Source: Chiridota heheva
Taxonomy: Eukaryota > Echinodermata > Holothuroidea > Apodida > Chiridotidae
Length of the DNA stretch: 64,000 nucleotides
Direction: 5' to 3'
NCBI GenBank assembly: GCA_020152595.1
Contig: JAIGNY010003262.1
Location: 174,501 to 238,500, forward strand
Shown here: piece by piece, positions 1 through 38,804 of the stretch
Layout: the number at the start of each line of letters is the position of its first letter
Numbering within the stretch: the first letter of the stretch is position 1
Made by a program: the position numbers and the translations under genes
Notes under the pieces: generated by a model
Database searches by the model: none
Seen by the model: the letters and a program-made list of their open reading frames with translations, nothing else
Told to the model about the DNA's origin: nothing

Positions 1-57
1 ACGTACGGACAGACATAACATCGACAACCAAGTCAATGTCCACGGCCTTTGATAACC

Positions 58-160
58 CAATTGTGGTGCAATGGCGTGTCTACCCAACCCAGGCTTGAAC
101 CCAGGGCCTCGTGGTTTGTAGACATGTATGATAACCGCTACACCACAGTTGGTACAACCT
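58..160 (-). mobile_element. tRNA-derived SINE head or degraded tRNA-like sequence
   Basis: On the minus strand a box A-like TGTGGTGTAGCGGTTATCA is followed at tRNA spacing by a box B-like GGGTTCAAGCC. The anticodon arm does not pair, so a working tRNA is unlikely. Confidence 0.45.
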
Positions 161-359
161 TACAGTTCATTATCTTTTTAAGTGAGGTATCTCTTTAAAA
201 AACGACTTGCATGACAATGTTTACTAAGATTAGCGTTTGATGTGATAGTTACCTATTTAATTCCTCGAATCTACCTGCTTCCTACAGTTAATGCATATCA
301 GGGAAAGATTTCATCATTTCAGTAAAATCAATAATGCTTTACGTTTTATACTATTGAAG

Positions 360-24933
<24,574 letters not shown>

Positions 24934-25051
24934 TACAGAGCTAAGGTTTTTCAACAAAAGACATGGTTTGTGTTAGATTTGTTGTCTTCCTAGCTAGGCA
25001 TTTGTTGGAATTATTTAAGAACAGAAAGTACTTGCACATGTATAAAATAAA
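24934..25051 (+). promoter_or_regulatory. Ferlin 3' UTR with first polyadenylation signal
   Basis: The sequence after the stop is AT-rich, and the first AATAAA is at 25046-25051. Further AATAAA motifs occur near 27889 and 28030, so longer transcripts running through the 42-bp and 33-bp arrays are possible. Which site is used cannot be told from sequence. Confidence 0.5.
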
Positions 25052-25769
25052 TCTCAAAGATTAAAATTCATTTTGGGTTAATGAAACATGTTTTCTCATA
25101 GATTTAACCTTTGTTACAGAACTTTGACAATCACTTAGTAGGACAATTAGAGAAGATGACGATCTTTTTCATCCATTCCATCATGTGAAATGAGCCAACG
25201 TGCCGAAAAGTTTCTTTTTAAGCCTACCCGCACCCGACGCGTGAGTTAATCCTGAAAACTCAGGTATGGCAATTACCAACCCGACTTCCTGTTCAGTGTA
25301 TTGTGTTTCCACTCCAAACAATGATTGTTTATCTGCCATTCCCATGCACACCACAGCCAAGTAGCCCAAGGCTAGAGAAGTTTGTTTTCAAACTGGTGAT
25401 AGAAATAGCTGTGTATCATAATGCCGGAGGTAATAATGTGTATTAACTGGGAATGATTGACGGACCATTTCTCCTAAGGGATGATATTGCTTCATGTGAA
25501 TTCTAAATTGATTGTTACGGCCACATATACGGTTTTAGCACTTTCTGATGCAATGTTGCACTTCTTTTTGGTGTCCAAACACTTCCAATCCGGTATATTC
25601 AAGAATTCATGTGGAACAGAACTGGTTCTAGCTTGTGTAATGATATCTAGGGGCCTGGTACTTTTGTTTGTACCATGAGTTATGATTGTATGGAATTATA
25701 GTTGCAGGAAACTAGCTGGGTCAAGCACCATATAATTTTTTCGTAACATTGGTCATGAGATTGCTTAAT

Positions 25770-26955
25770 TAAAGGAAACAGCTTGGAATTATTGAATATT
25801 GAAATAACAACACAATATTGTAGCTTGGAATTATGGAATATTGGAATAACATTACAATATTGTAGCTTGGAATTATGGAATACTGGAGTAACAACACAAT
25901 ATTGTACCTTGGAATAATGGAATATTGAAGTAACAACACAATATTGTAGCTTGAAATTATGGAATTTTGGAGTAACAACACAATATTGTAGCTTGGAATT
26001 ATGAAATATTGGAGTACCAACACAATATCGTAGCTTGGAATTATAAAATATTGGAGTAACAACACAATATTGTAGCTTGGAATTTTAGAATATTAGAGTA
26101 ACAACACAATATTGTAGCTTGGAATTAAGGAATATTGAAATAACAACACAATATTGTAGCTTAAGAATATGGAATATTGGAGTAACAACACAATATTGTA
26201 GCTTGGAATTATGGAATATTGGAGTAACAACACAATATTGTAGCTGAGAATTATAAAATAATGTAGTAAAAACACAATATTGTAACTTGGAATTATAGAA
26301 TATTGGAGTAACAACCCAATATTGTAGCTTAAAATTATGAAATATTGGAGTAACAACACAATATTGTAGCTTGGATTTATGGAATATTGGAGTAACAACA
26401 CAATATTGTAGCTTGGAATTATGGAATATTGGAGTAAGAACACAATATTGTAGCTTGGAATTATGGAATATTGGAGTAACAACACAATATTGTAGCTGGG
26501 AATTATAAAATAGTGTAGTAAAAACACAATATTGTAACTTGGAATTATAGAATATTGGAGTAACAACACAGTATTGTAGCTCAAAATTATGGAATATTGG
26601 AGTACCAACACAATATTGTAGCTCAAAATTATGGAATATTGGAGTAACAACACAATATTGTAGCTCAAAATTATGGAATATTGGAGTAACAACACAATAT
26701 TGTAGCTCAAAATTATGGAATATTGGAGTAACAACACAATATTGTAGCTTAAAATTATGGAATATTGGAGTAACAACACAATATTGTAGCTCAAAATTAT
26801 GGAATATTGGAGTACCAACACAATATTGTAGCTTGGAATTATGGAATATTGGAGTAACAACACAATATTGTAGCTCAAAATTATGGAATATTGGAGTACC
26901 AACACAATATTGTAGCTTGGAATTATAGAATATTGGAGTAACAACACAATGTTGT
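25770..26955 (+). repeat. 42-bp minisatellite in the ferlin 3' flank
   Basis: About 28 units of ggaatattggagtaacaaca plus caatattgtagcttggaattat. Sub-variants alternate between gcttggaatt and gctcaaaatt. Each unit holds the palindrome caatattg. Confidence 0.95.
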
Positions 26956-27036
26956 ATAATACATTACCTTTGAATTTGACATCAGACTTAAGTTAACATT
27001 GGAATGGAAAAAATATATGTAATACTACATTGAAAA

Positions 27037-27362
27037 TTGGAATACTGGATTGAGGATGGAAATCAAGCATGGGAATACTGGATTGAGGATGGAAATCAAG
27101 CATGGGAATACTGGATTGAGGATGGAAATCAAGCATGGGAATACTGGATTGAGGATGGAAATCAAGCATGGGAATACTGGATTGAGGATGGAAATACTGG
27201 ATTGAGAATGGAAATCAAGCATGGAAATACTGGATGGAGGATGGAAATCAAGCATGGGAATACTGGATTGAGGATGGAAATCAAGCATGGGAATACTGGA
27301 TTGAGGATGGAAATCAAGCATGGGAATACTGGATTGAGGATGGAAATCAAGCATGGGAATAG
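27037..27362 (+). repeat. 33-bp minisatellite, about ten units
   Basis: tggattgaggatggaaatca plus agcatgggaatac is repeated. One short unit lies near 27182-27215. Confidence 0.95.
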
Positions 27363-29200
27363 CATATTAAACTAAAACATTACACGCTGGAGTTCATTGA
27401 AAAAACTGGTTTGATATAAGTGAGAACTCATGTGGAATAGACAGCTGGATAGCTTTCGCAAAAGAAACATTATGACAAACACTTGTTCTCATAGGTGGGG
27501 GTGAGGGGGCATGTTCCCGGAATAATTTTGTCCCTAAAAAATGAAGCCTTATATTAAGCCTATATTGCTGGCTACACCACTTTCTGGTTCACCCCTCCCC
27601 CTCCGCCCCTTCTTCCTTATTGTTGGAAATAAATGGCTGCTACTGCTTGTTCTTTGTTCTACCAAGATAATCATTCTGATCATCAATAGTCAACTCTGTA
27701 TATAACAGATGAAGGGCATATTTTGTTAGTTCTGCAATGAATGGTTAAACATGAACAGTGTAAGAATCAGTTACAGAAACACTGGAAAATGCAACAGAAA
27801 GGTGCATTCTTTGTCTATCAGAATATTTTTATAAGTAGAATTTTAGATAGAATTGTGTATCTTGATAGTTCGTAATCTTCAAGTTTGAATAAATATCATT
27901 TGTCATCAGTCTTACCTGGGGCTTTATTTACATTTGTATTAAAAGAAAACTTATTTGTATTTACTCTGACCTATTATCTAAATGTTATACATGATAAATG
28001 CAAGTGTGTGTACATACACTGATACAATTAATAAACATCGCTTTTATTTTATGAAAAAGCGTGTGAAGTATGGTACTGTTTTTCGTAATGTGCATAGAAT
28101 CATAAAATTGCTCAGAAAGTGATTTCTTAGTAACATATTTCCTATGAATAATATAGTATTAGTTTAGTTTTATTTACACAGTAAAACGCTTATTTTGTTT
28201 CGGACTTAACATCATTTGTTTTTCTTTTTAATGTAGCTATTGTTATTTGTTACTGGTCACATGGGACAATTATAATTTGAATTGATCTTAAATTGTCAGC
28301 ATGGTTGAGTAGAACAATTACTTTTGTATGTGGTGCAAAAAAATGTGGACGAAAAATTGCCACATTTTTTGTATAGATTTTTTTTTTATTTCAGTGCCAA
28401 GTATAACAGTTTATTTAAGTATATAATGATTGAGGTGTATACAGAAATGCAGCAAAGTTAATCTTTTCGTAAGAGTTATAAGATAACTTTTTCTTCTTTC
28501 TCTCTCTTTTTCAAGTATACTTTTGACTGGCTAGAAGGCCAGAATTTTATGTTGTTTCTGAAATAATGTATGTACTTACTTTTCATTGTGACTCTGTACG
28601 TGTTTTGTTATTATTGCATAATTTGGAAATAAATGGTTATGAAATGAGAAATGAAATAGAATGATGTGATGCAAGTTAAGCTTACATGTACTGTTTTAAA
28701 GCTAAGAATATTTAAGACAATTGCAATGTATAACCTCTGACTTATCTTTGTTCAGTGCCATCAACGATATTAAAGATATCACATTGACAGTCTAATATCA
28801 TTCCAAAACAACGTTTTGATCACAATGCATCGTGATATTAGTTGATTATAGGATTATTAGGATTTGTATTTCTGTCCAGCGATTTTCAATGGTTATGATG
28901 TGAGATATTAAAAGTGATGAATTGTCATGTAATATTTTAACATAATGCATACAGACCCCATAAATTGTGGTTTATTTTTATAGGCAGCTTGGGTGGGATG
29001 CAAGTTACCCAAATGCTGCCCACACCCTTTGGTCTGCTTGAGTAACGTAACACACCTAGTGCAGAAAGAAGGTGCTAATTCACACAACCTTTTCTTTGGA
29101 TAGCTTGGACCTGCTTATATTAGTGTGGCCATGTAATTAAGCTCTCTGGGTTTGATGATTGACAGCTTTTTCAACCAATCACCGAAGGAATTTGCCTAGC
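27363..29200. other. Intergenic or long 3' UTR, no recognised gene
   Basis: AT-rich, with possible polyadenylation signals (AATAAA near 27889 and 28030). Nothing else recognised. Confidence 0.55.
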
Positions 29201-29212
29201 AACACAATTTGC

Positions 29213-29550
29213 GTAACTAAGTGGGGCAAACATCTTATGTGGTACTGATACGCGCGCTCATGTAGTCAATGCAATTTACTGTACAAAACAAATTTCTGTA
29301 CACACCGACTGAGTGACGGCAAAATGGCGAACAAAAATTGAGCTTACGGGCCAACTGCGGGCTTTGTAAATCTGATTGCTGTTACCCAGAACAGTTGGTA
29401 AATTGAATTTCGTTTATCGCTTTTGCTAAAAACATCCAAAGAAGTGCCATAAATGGATCAAAGCTTGCGGCAGACCTCATGAACATCTAAATGTCAATGC
29501 ATTGTAATGGACGATTGCGGATTTTAGGTTTGTTTGCCCCACCTAGTAAC
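29213..29550. mobile_element. Small terminal-inverted-repeat element (MITE candidate)
   Basis: The 19-bp ends gtaactaagtggggcaaac (29213-29231) and its near reverse complement gtttgccccacctagtaac (29532-29550) differ at two positions. About 300 bp lie between, with no coding. Confidence 0.5.
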
Positions 29551-29879
29551 CACATTGCTATTATGGTGGGTGGCTTATTTTCGTAACTCAGAGACATTAA
29601 TTATTCACATATAATAAAATTCCTTCAGTTTTGTTTTGATTGTTCTTTGACTGATAGTTTCTAAATTAGAGGAGACTTCTATCTTCTATAGGTTGTTGAA
29701 AACTTTCTTTGAAAATAATATGGCAATTTGTTCCACTTCTGTAATGAGTTGCAGTGTTCTTATTTGTCACAAAAACTTCTAGAGCGATTATTTATAATAC
29801 GATCTCAGCAGATACAGCTACTTGCATGATCTCTAGTGATCCATTACTACACTGGGCACCTGAATATCAACAGATGACG

Positions 29880-32835
29880 CGTAGGGTGAAAGCCGGCAAT
29901 ATTTGCTGGAAGCCACAGGGTTGAAGAGCAAGCAGCAGAAGTGCTACTTAACGAATGTGACAATTAACGCCAAATCAAAGACGACAATTGGATGTTGGAA
30001 TGTAAGGACATTATATGAAACGGGAAAAACAACAGTAACAGTAAAGGAGATGAGAAAATATGACATTGGAATACTCGGAACTAGTGAAATAAGATGGGTG
30101 GATTTTGGTAAAGTTTCAACAGAATTTGGGGAGCTATTTTTTTACTCTGGAAGTGAACTTAGATAAACATGAAAAAGGAGCAGCTATCGTTATAGCTAAG
30201 GAGTTGAAGAACGGCCTTATTGATTGGAATCTAATAAATGAACGAATTATTAAAGCAAGATTCCAGGTAAAATTTATGAAAGTAAGCATTATACAGATCT
30301 ATGCACCAGCAGAACAGGCAGAGCAGGATGTGAAAGATGATTTCTATGAGCAACTTCAAAGATTTATTGAAGTGCCAAGTCACGATATATTGATTGTAAT
30401 GGGAGACGCTAATGCTAAAGTTGGTGGAGCAAATAGCAGGTAAAGAAAGTGTGATGGGAAAGAAGGTCTGCGAATTTTTGAACGACAATGGCGAACGATT
30501 TGCAAATTTATGTGAGTTTAATGGACTCGTCATTGGAGGTACTGTGTTCAAGCATAGAGGCATCATCCCCAAGTTTACCTGGACTGCCCCAAATGGCAAT
30601 AATAGAAACCAAATTTACCATTTCATAATATCTAGGAAACAGAAGGTCTTTGTTAGATGTAAGAACCAAAAGAGGAGCCGATATACACAGTGACCACAAT
30701 ATGTTAATTGGAAATACCAGACTTAAACTGAGGGGTGAGAAGAAAAACAGCCAAACATCAAGACCCATTTTTGAGTCAAACAGACTAAGATGTGCAGAAG
30801 TAAAACATGACTACAATAAAGCGCTGAACAAGAATATAAGGAGAGACAGGAATGATTGTATAAACGAAAAGTGAATAAAGATTGAAACAGCATTTATTAA
30901 TGCTGCAAAGAAGGTATTAGGGAAAGGAAAGCATGGATTTCAGAAGACTAATAGAGAGCTATTAAAGACAGGAAAAATATCAAATGTCTGAAGCAAAATC
31001 TAAAAGAATAAGACAGCTAAAAACAACCGAGAAAAAAGACAGAAGTAAAGAAAAGAGTCAGATCAGATAAAAGAAAGATGGTAGATAATATGGCAAAAGA
31101 AACAGAAGATGCAGCATCACGTGGAGACATGAGTGGTCTATACAAAATTACAAAGAAAATATGTTATTAGGGAAGAAAGAAGAATGTTGGAGTAATGAAT
31201 GGAAATGGAAAGCGTATCACTGGAGAAGATGAGAGAAATATGGAAAGAACACTTCGAATCAAGTTTAAACCAACCTATACCAGAGGCAACCAACCAAGGT
31301 ATAGAGGCAAACGAAGATGACATTAATGTCGAGATGAGTGAGGTCCAAGCCGAAGAAATAAATAATGCTGTGTCAAAGATGGAAAATGGAAAAGCACCAG
31401 GAGTGGATGGAATAAGCATTAAAAATGTGGATAGGTAGTATGGATTTGACGGAGGAGGCCTTAATTACATTATTCAACCAAATTTTAGATGCAGAAGTGC
31501 CAGATGCATGAACAAAGCATTATTACTATGATACCAAAGAAAGGTGACGTGACAATTTGTGACAACTACAGAGGTATATTCTTAATACCAACAGCAAGTA
31601 AGACATTTTGAAGAATATTGATTGATAGGCTACGTAGCACAATAGATACCAAACTTCGAGCAGGTTGGCTTTAGGAGTGGTAGAGGAACGAACAAGTATT
31701 CACCCTTAGAAATATAATAGAACATTGCTTGGAATGGAAAGCCACAGTATACCTCAACTTCATTGACTTTCAGAAGGTGTTCGATAGTCAGACAGAAGCA
31801 TGATGTGGAAGATTATGGCTCATTATGAAATACCCATGCAATAAACAATTATTATACAGAACTGATATGATAATAGCAAATGTACAGTCTTAAGTGATGG
31901 AAAACTATCTGACTGGTTTTCTGTAAAAACTGAGTTAAAATAAGGATGTGTAAGGTCTGGTTTCCTCTTTATACTTACTATGGACTGAGTGATGAGAACC
32001 AGTACACAAGGCAGAAGGAATGGAATCCGGTGGAACTTATTTACAGCCCTAGACGATCTTGATTACGCTGATGACATTGCACTTATTTCTAGCACCAAAG
32101 AACAACTCCAAGACAAAACAAGCAAACTACATCGGTTGGTCTGAAGATTAATGAAAAAAGACAAAGATCATGTGCATTAACAACAAAACTGATGGAACAA
32201 TTAAAGTTGCAAATGCAGAGCTTGAAGATGTTGATAGCTTTGTCTATCTCAGTGTAACACTGTTTAGAGAAGGAGGCACTGTTGAAGACATAAAACACAG
32301 AATTGGGCTGGTACAGGCAACTTTCAGGCAACTTGACAAGATTTGTAAATCATACATCTATAGGATAAAGATTAAACTGAAAATATTTTAATCAAATGTA
32401 ATCTCAGTACTCCTCTGTGGGTATGAAACCTGGAAGCTGACAAAAGCTGACGAAAAGAAACTAGATGTGTTCCAAAGGAGATGCCTTAGAATTATTTTTA
32501 AAATTAAATGGCCGGTGAAAGTCACCAATGAAGAACTATATGAAACAGGTACATTGGAGATAAGCAAGGAGATATTTAAGAGAAGATGGAGATGGTTTGG
32601 TCATGTATTGAGAAACGAAGAAGAAAACTGCCAGAATATCCATCACCTGGACACTAGAAGGTAAAAGAAAGAAGGGAAGACCTAATAATACATGGAGAAG
32701 AGTGGCAGAATAGGAGAGAGACATTCTGGATGGAACAGCTGGCGAGAAGCTGCAGTAGTAGCAAGAGACAGAAAGAGATGGAAGAATGTGCTTAGAGCAG
32801 CCTCCTGCATACCCAGGAGAAAGGAGCATTAAGGT
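29880..32835 (+). pseudogene. Decayed non-LTR retrotransposon (APE endonuclease plus reverse transcriptase)
   Basis: Frame pieces in order: endonuclease start IGCWNVRTLYETGKTT and DIGILGTSEIRW (about 29990-30100); VSIIQIYAPAEQ and IVMGDANAKVGG (about 30285-30430); FTWTAPNGNNRNQI (about 30580-30615); SDHNMLIGNTRLKL (about 30690-30730); RT start MENGKAPGVDGISIK (about 31380-31425); IPKKGD and DNYRGI (about 31535-31580); FRSGRGTNEQVFTLRNIIEH (about 31670-31730); YADDIALIS (about 32060-32090); C-terminal RRWRWFGHVLRNEEENCQ (about 32580-32635). Many stops and frameshifts, so it is dead. It belongs to the family often annotated as craniofacial development protein 2-like in invertebrate genomes. The clade is uncertain (RTE-like suspected). 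Confidence 0.93.
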
Positions 32836-32974
32836 AAGGTTCTTATTTGTGGTCGGTCTTTGTCATCAATACACAACTTCTTGTTTACGATCACTATTCG
32901 ATAACACAAAAATTCATCTATGTTGGATAGTTGTGTTCATGGTTGGCAGTACCGTAAGATACATAGTGTTGTGC

Positions 32975-33190
32975 CCTCCCACCCCCACCCCTCACAAAAG
33001 TGTCCTTTTTCAGAAGACAAAAGTGACCTTTCAAAGAGGACAGGTGCCTTTCTTAGAAAAGAGGCATGCCTTTTTAGACATTGAAAACCATTTTCTTCAA
33101 TTTATATATTTGATCGATTTATTACAGAAAGTAACACGAATATTAATCTAAAAAGACTAAAATTGTGAAATTTCACGCACGTGCATACAC
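32975..33190 (-). mobile_element. Fragment of an unclassified repeat shared with 48.0-48.4 kb
   Basis: The plus-strand agactaaaattgtgaaattt plus cacgc is the reverse complement of ...gtgaaatttcacaattatag plus tcttttt at 48.2 kb. agaaagtaacac also matches in reverse. Confidence 0.6.
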
Positions 33191-33264
33191 TATACTGAAT
33201 TTTCCCTGAAGACAAAGTTGGGGACTCAACAATCGTACATTAAACTTTTGTAATACTTAGAAAG

Positions 33265-33779
33265 CCTTTGCCTCTGTCTACCATTCCGATCAAACCCACC
33301 ATCCACAATCTCACCCGTGGCAACAACGTTCACATTACCTGTATTATAATTGGTCACACCCATCTCACTCCTCCCACCTCCTTATTGGCTTCCCCAACCC
33401 CTCTGCAACAATTGCCATTGCACCCTCACAGTCCATCACGTTCTCCTTGCTTGCTTTCGGTACAACCTTCCCAGAGCTTCCCTCGCTTCCCACAACTCAA
33501 TAGCTGAGCTCTTCCAGAAACATTCTCCGGATAAAATTATCTCCTTCCTTCATCTTGCTTCCCTCTACAACCATATTTAGTCCTCCTCTTCCACCCCCCT
33601 ATCACTTTTTTTTCTTCACCCATGCACCTTCTCTCTCGATCCCAGCTTTCTGGCATTTAGTTCTTGTGTTTCTCTCAATCTCCCCCTGTTTTCTTTTCTT
33701 CCTAATGATCTAACTTCTCAGGCACAATTTGACCCTCGCTGTCGTGGTGCCGTTAAGCCCTTATCAAACAAACAAACAA
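33265..33779 (+). mobile_element. I-type LINE 3' end, copy B
   Basis: The translation includes GHTHLT, PQPLCNNCHCTLTVHHVLLA and CFRYNLPRASL, the C-terminal C-x2-C...H-x4-C motif that follows RNase H in I-superfamily LINEs. It ends in (CAAA)n. The frame breaks several times. Confidence 0.88.
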
Positions 33780-34200
33780 ACTTTCCCCTCTTGAAAATGT
33801 TGGACCCGTATACGAGGTGCATCATTGACGGGACTGGGAATTTCCCACAAAGTGGGGCGAAATCCTAAAATCACACTAAGATACAAAAAAAACACCATAC
33901 AATTGTACAAATGATATACATGTAGCCTAAGCATGGAAACAAACTGGGAGGAAAATTTTGCGGCCCTGTGAGCATTCGGCGCTCTCTCAGAAGCTTCACT
34001 GTGGGATAGTTGTCCCTGGTCCACGGCCACCACACCACTGATCACAGATTTTTAGCTCACTGTATTGATGAAGGCCCTCGCCGCACATGCATATATTACC
34101 CCTATACATTCCAACATACACTGGCATTTAAGAATATTATTCTTTTTTGGAAGAAATAGTGGTTTTCCTTTGTAAGATTTTGTTGAAATGGAAGCCGCAC
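33780..34200. other. Intergenic, no recognised feature
   Basis: Nothing recognised. Confidence 0.55.
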
Positions 34201-34209
34201 ATTCTATAT

Positions 34210-34410
34210 TTGACTTCTTCAAACTGACTCTGTTGAAACATTCAAACGCTTGCTAAAATTTCCTTTGTTTGTACATAGCTTTTTTTTTTTTACAATTTGT
34301 TTTGTAACACTTTTGTAACACTTTCTCCGTTTTTGATTTGAAGTTTTGTCTCGGTGCTGTACCTGTGCACTTAGAGTCCGGCGCTTTACGTTTAACGCAT
34401 TATAGATATA
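34210..34410 (+). pseudogene. LINE C-terminal stub
   Basis: QTDSVETFKRLLKFPLF matches the usual last residues of CR1/L2-like proteins (SxxxFKxxLKTxLF). An AT-rich 3' UTR-like tail with tccggcgctttacg follows. Confidence 0.6.
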
Positions 34411-34702
34411 TTATCGTATTATAAGTATCACAGTATATAAGGTCCGTAGAAAAGATGACATCGAGTGTGATTAAAACATACATGCTATAGAATCATGAAA
34501 TCATACCTTAGCAACTTACTTCGGTAAAGTAGTGCCCCCTCTCCTCCCCCCACGTCCACAGGGTGTTACCAATGGGGTCGCTGAGGAAATATTTGACCTT
34601 TAAGCATATTTCTTGACCTTTTTACCATTACTATTTTACTTTTTATTTAAGGGAGGGGAGTCGTACAAACCGTCGACCGCCCCTGGATACTCACATGCTC
34701 CA

Positions 34703-35075
<373 letters not shown>

Positions 35076-35394
35076 CTTTGGAAGTGCCCCTGGTGGTCAT
35101 GCCCCTCCCCCTCCACAAACACGTACTTTTCGAACGCTTGCTACATTCGACCAGCGCAGGGTGATTTGGGGAAAAGCGGCAGCCATGACAAAGGACAACA
35201 TTTGATGACGGCAAGGAAAGAAATCTGAAGACCCTCACAATCTAAACTAGTAGCAGGATAATCTACTTCCATCGCGCCTTTAACGTCCCGCAAAGGCATG
35301 ACAGGCTGCGATCGTAAAATCTTGAAAATATCAGGCCATTTACTGAATTTTCCTGTGCCCACTTAATGGCAAGTGCCCCCAAAAGCTCTGAAAA

Positions 35395-36096
35395 TGTGTT
35401 GTTTTTCAAGCCCCAAAATACCTCAAATCAATACGAATTCGAAAATGTAATTAATAAAATGAAGACGATTTTTAATTATTAGGCCTATATCAAAATCTGC
35501 TCAGATAAGTATTTGGATTACAAATTCCAAACAGACAGAGAAGGAACTTCCCAAAAAAATTCCAGAGACAAATTATTGGGTTCATAGGCAAAGCCTTGGT
35601 CCCTGGGGTCACGGGGCGAATCCCCCGGCAGTTCTGAAGATTTATTGCTTTTAATACCCCAAAATGGCTGAAAATCAACACAAAGCTCGTAAATGTAAAT
35701 GACATGATTGAAGAAAAGAAAGCAATTTAAATTTGTTATGTTAAAATCTACTCAGATAATTATTTGTGTTACCATTTCTAAACAGGCAGAAAAGAATCCC
35801 CTGCAAACTGAGCAAAATTGTTGTGTTCATAGGCGAAGCCCATGTAAGGGTCCAAGGGCGATGCTCTAGGATTTCTTGTTTTTGATGCCCCAAACATGTC
35901 TGAACATGGCAACACAAAGTTCCAAAATGCTGAAATTGATGAAAAGAAGACAATTTTAAATTCTGTAAGTTAAAATCTACTTAGATAATTATTTGGGTTA
36001 CCATTTATAAATAGGCAATCTGAATAATTGACAGAGTAGAAATTACCTGTAAAAACTGAGAAAATTTCGACAAAATTGTTGGGTTCATAGGTGAAG
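35395..36096 (+). repeat. Tandem repeat of about 250 bp, nearly three units
   Basis: Anchors such as gggttcataggcaaagcc fall at about 35580, 35826 and 36084. Other shared words are ctcagataattatttg, accatttctaaacaggcag and aaatggctgaa. The third unit is cut by a SINE. Confidence 0.8.
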
Positions 36097-36305
36097 CTTG
36101 GAGGTGCAGTGGCTCAGTGGTTAAGGAGTCTTTCCTGCATGCAAAAGGTACCGGGCTCGATTCCGGCCGTGAGCGTTGCATTGTGTCCTTGAGCAAGACA
36201 CTTACTTCAGTCCACTCAGCTGTAAAATGAGTACCAGGGGAGTTAATCTGGTGTCCCGTCCAAGGGGAGTCATGTAATCTCATCCGTTTGCCCGACTAGG
36301 GAGGG
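36097..36305 (+). mobile_element. tRNA-derived SINE, second family
   Basis: Box A-like gtggctcagtggttaaggag and box B-like gggctcgattccgg, then ccttgagcaagacacttact and cagctgtaaaatgagtacca, a body common in animal tRNA SINEs. It differs from the 20.3-kb family. Confidence 0.8.
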
Positions 36306-37010
<705 letters not shown>

Positions 37011-37650
37011 ATCCACAGGTAAAAAGCTTTGTTAGACCAAAAATATTGCGCTCTTCTGCAGATCCACAGATAGATCAAAAGTTCGACACATATCTGATCC
37101 ATATATGGGAATTGAATAGGGAGGACGCTGAGCTCGGTTGGCAAGTAAAGTCAACATATATTTCTAAAAGTTACCAATATGACAATAATTCCCCATTGAC
37201 TTATATAATGAGGAATTATAAAAGTCACGTCATTTGAAAAAACAATCGCTTTAAATTTGTTGGGTCTAAATATATTATTGATTTTACAAGCCCTTGAAAA
37301 TCAATAACATTGACCCGGCCTACCGTTGATTCGTGAAGTAGAGGAAAATGCAAATTTCGATTTGATAGTTTTGAGCGACAAAATCGCACAGACTTCTGTA
37401 TATGTATAAAGTGAAGGAGATTTCCATATATTTTCCAAATATATTGAAGGACGGAAAGAAACTTGTAAAAATTGAAGATTTCCCGATTAGTAGCAACGTG
37501 TGATGAAGACTTCATTTTATCAGTTGTTCCGCTTGTGACCGGGAAATTTGGAGTGTTCTTGCCCATCGGGCGAGGAGGTAAAGGCCTGTTTGAAAAATGT
37601 TGGGGCCATGTTCTCCGGCCTCGGGCCCTGCACTCAGAAGTTTAATTTTA
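37011..37650. other. Intergenic, no recognised feature
   Basis: Nothing recognised. Confidence 0.55.
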
Positions 37651-37679
37651 ATGTGATGGCGCATTTTGGAACGAAAATT

Positions 37680-38505
37680 TAGTCTTATATTGAGGTAGAA
37701 ACGTGTCAAAACCTTTTCCTGCTTTTTGGCCTTTTTAAAATTTGCGACCGAGAAAAAAGCGGAGAATTTAAGATAACGACTGAACGATTTAGACAAAAAT
37801 CATAAACAGATAAAGTTTAGGATAAAGGTTTTGTAAAAATCATAAAATTTATGATCATGATTCGGAGAAACTTTTGAACAATGTTTTAACCAAGATTTTA
37901 TATGAAATTTAAGCTTTGACACAAAATTTTCACTTTTCGTAAAGGCTTTTTCAATATATTCAGTATATTAGGAAACTGTCCTTCATTTTCGGAAAATTCC
38001 TTTAATTTTCAGAAACCAACATTTCGATTGATTTGACTAAATATTCTTTAGTTTTACTAATCTTTTTAATTTATGCTACTATTTTCCCAATTTAGCCTCT
38101 CATCCGGGAAGAAAAGTATGCAACCGGCAAGGTGATGCTCGCTTCGCCCCTAAGGGAGCCCGCCCTCCGCGGTACGCCACTGGGGAGATTTTTCTCACCT
38201 CCCTCTGTCGGAAAGAAAAGAAATAGGCCCTTTAATAGATGTGTCCTATATTTGAGGCAGAAACGTGTCAAAACCTTTTCCTGCTTTTTGGCCTTTTTGA
38301 AATTTGCGACCGAGAAAAAAAGCGGAGAATTTAAGATAACAACTGAATGATTTAGACAAAAATTATAAACAGATAAAGTTTAGGATAAGGTTTTGTAAAA
38401 ATCATAAATTTTATGATCATGGTTCGGAGAAACTTTAGAACAATGTTTTAACCAAGATTTTATATGAAAGTTAAGCTTGACACACAAAATTTGCAGTTAT
38501 CCAAT
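37680..38505 (+). repeat. Direct duplication of about 245 bp
   Basis: The segment 37690-37930 (gtagaaacgtgtcaaaacct...ttatatgaaatttaagc) recurs at 38255-38500 with few changes. A GC-richer spacer between ends in ccgcggtacgccactgggg, which resembles a DNA-transposon terminus. Confidence 0.88.
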
Positions 38506-38761
38506 TACGCAAACTTGGAAACGGAAAGTTTCTGAAAAATAAAAAGTTTTTTGACATAATTGTTTTGAAAAATAAAATTACAGGGACCTGGTGATTTATT
38601 CGATTCGACAAACTTTCAAAGTATTGAGAGGTCATCCTTCTGCTAGCCATTTTCATGTTCCTGCGTTATTATTCAGTAGAAGGCTGCAAGCCTTAAAACA
38701 CATTGATTAACTGTAAAGGTAAATGTTGTGGTGCCTTACTCTGTTAGCAACTCCCCCCCCC

Positions 38762-38765
<4 letters not shown>

Positions 38766-38801
<36 letters not shown>
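38766..38801. repeat. (CA)n microsatellite
   Basis: A C-run followed by about 18 CA repeats. Confidence 0.95.
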
Positions 38802-38804
<3 letters not shown>

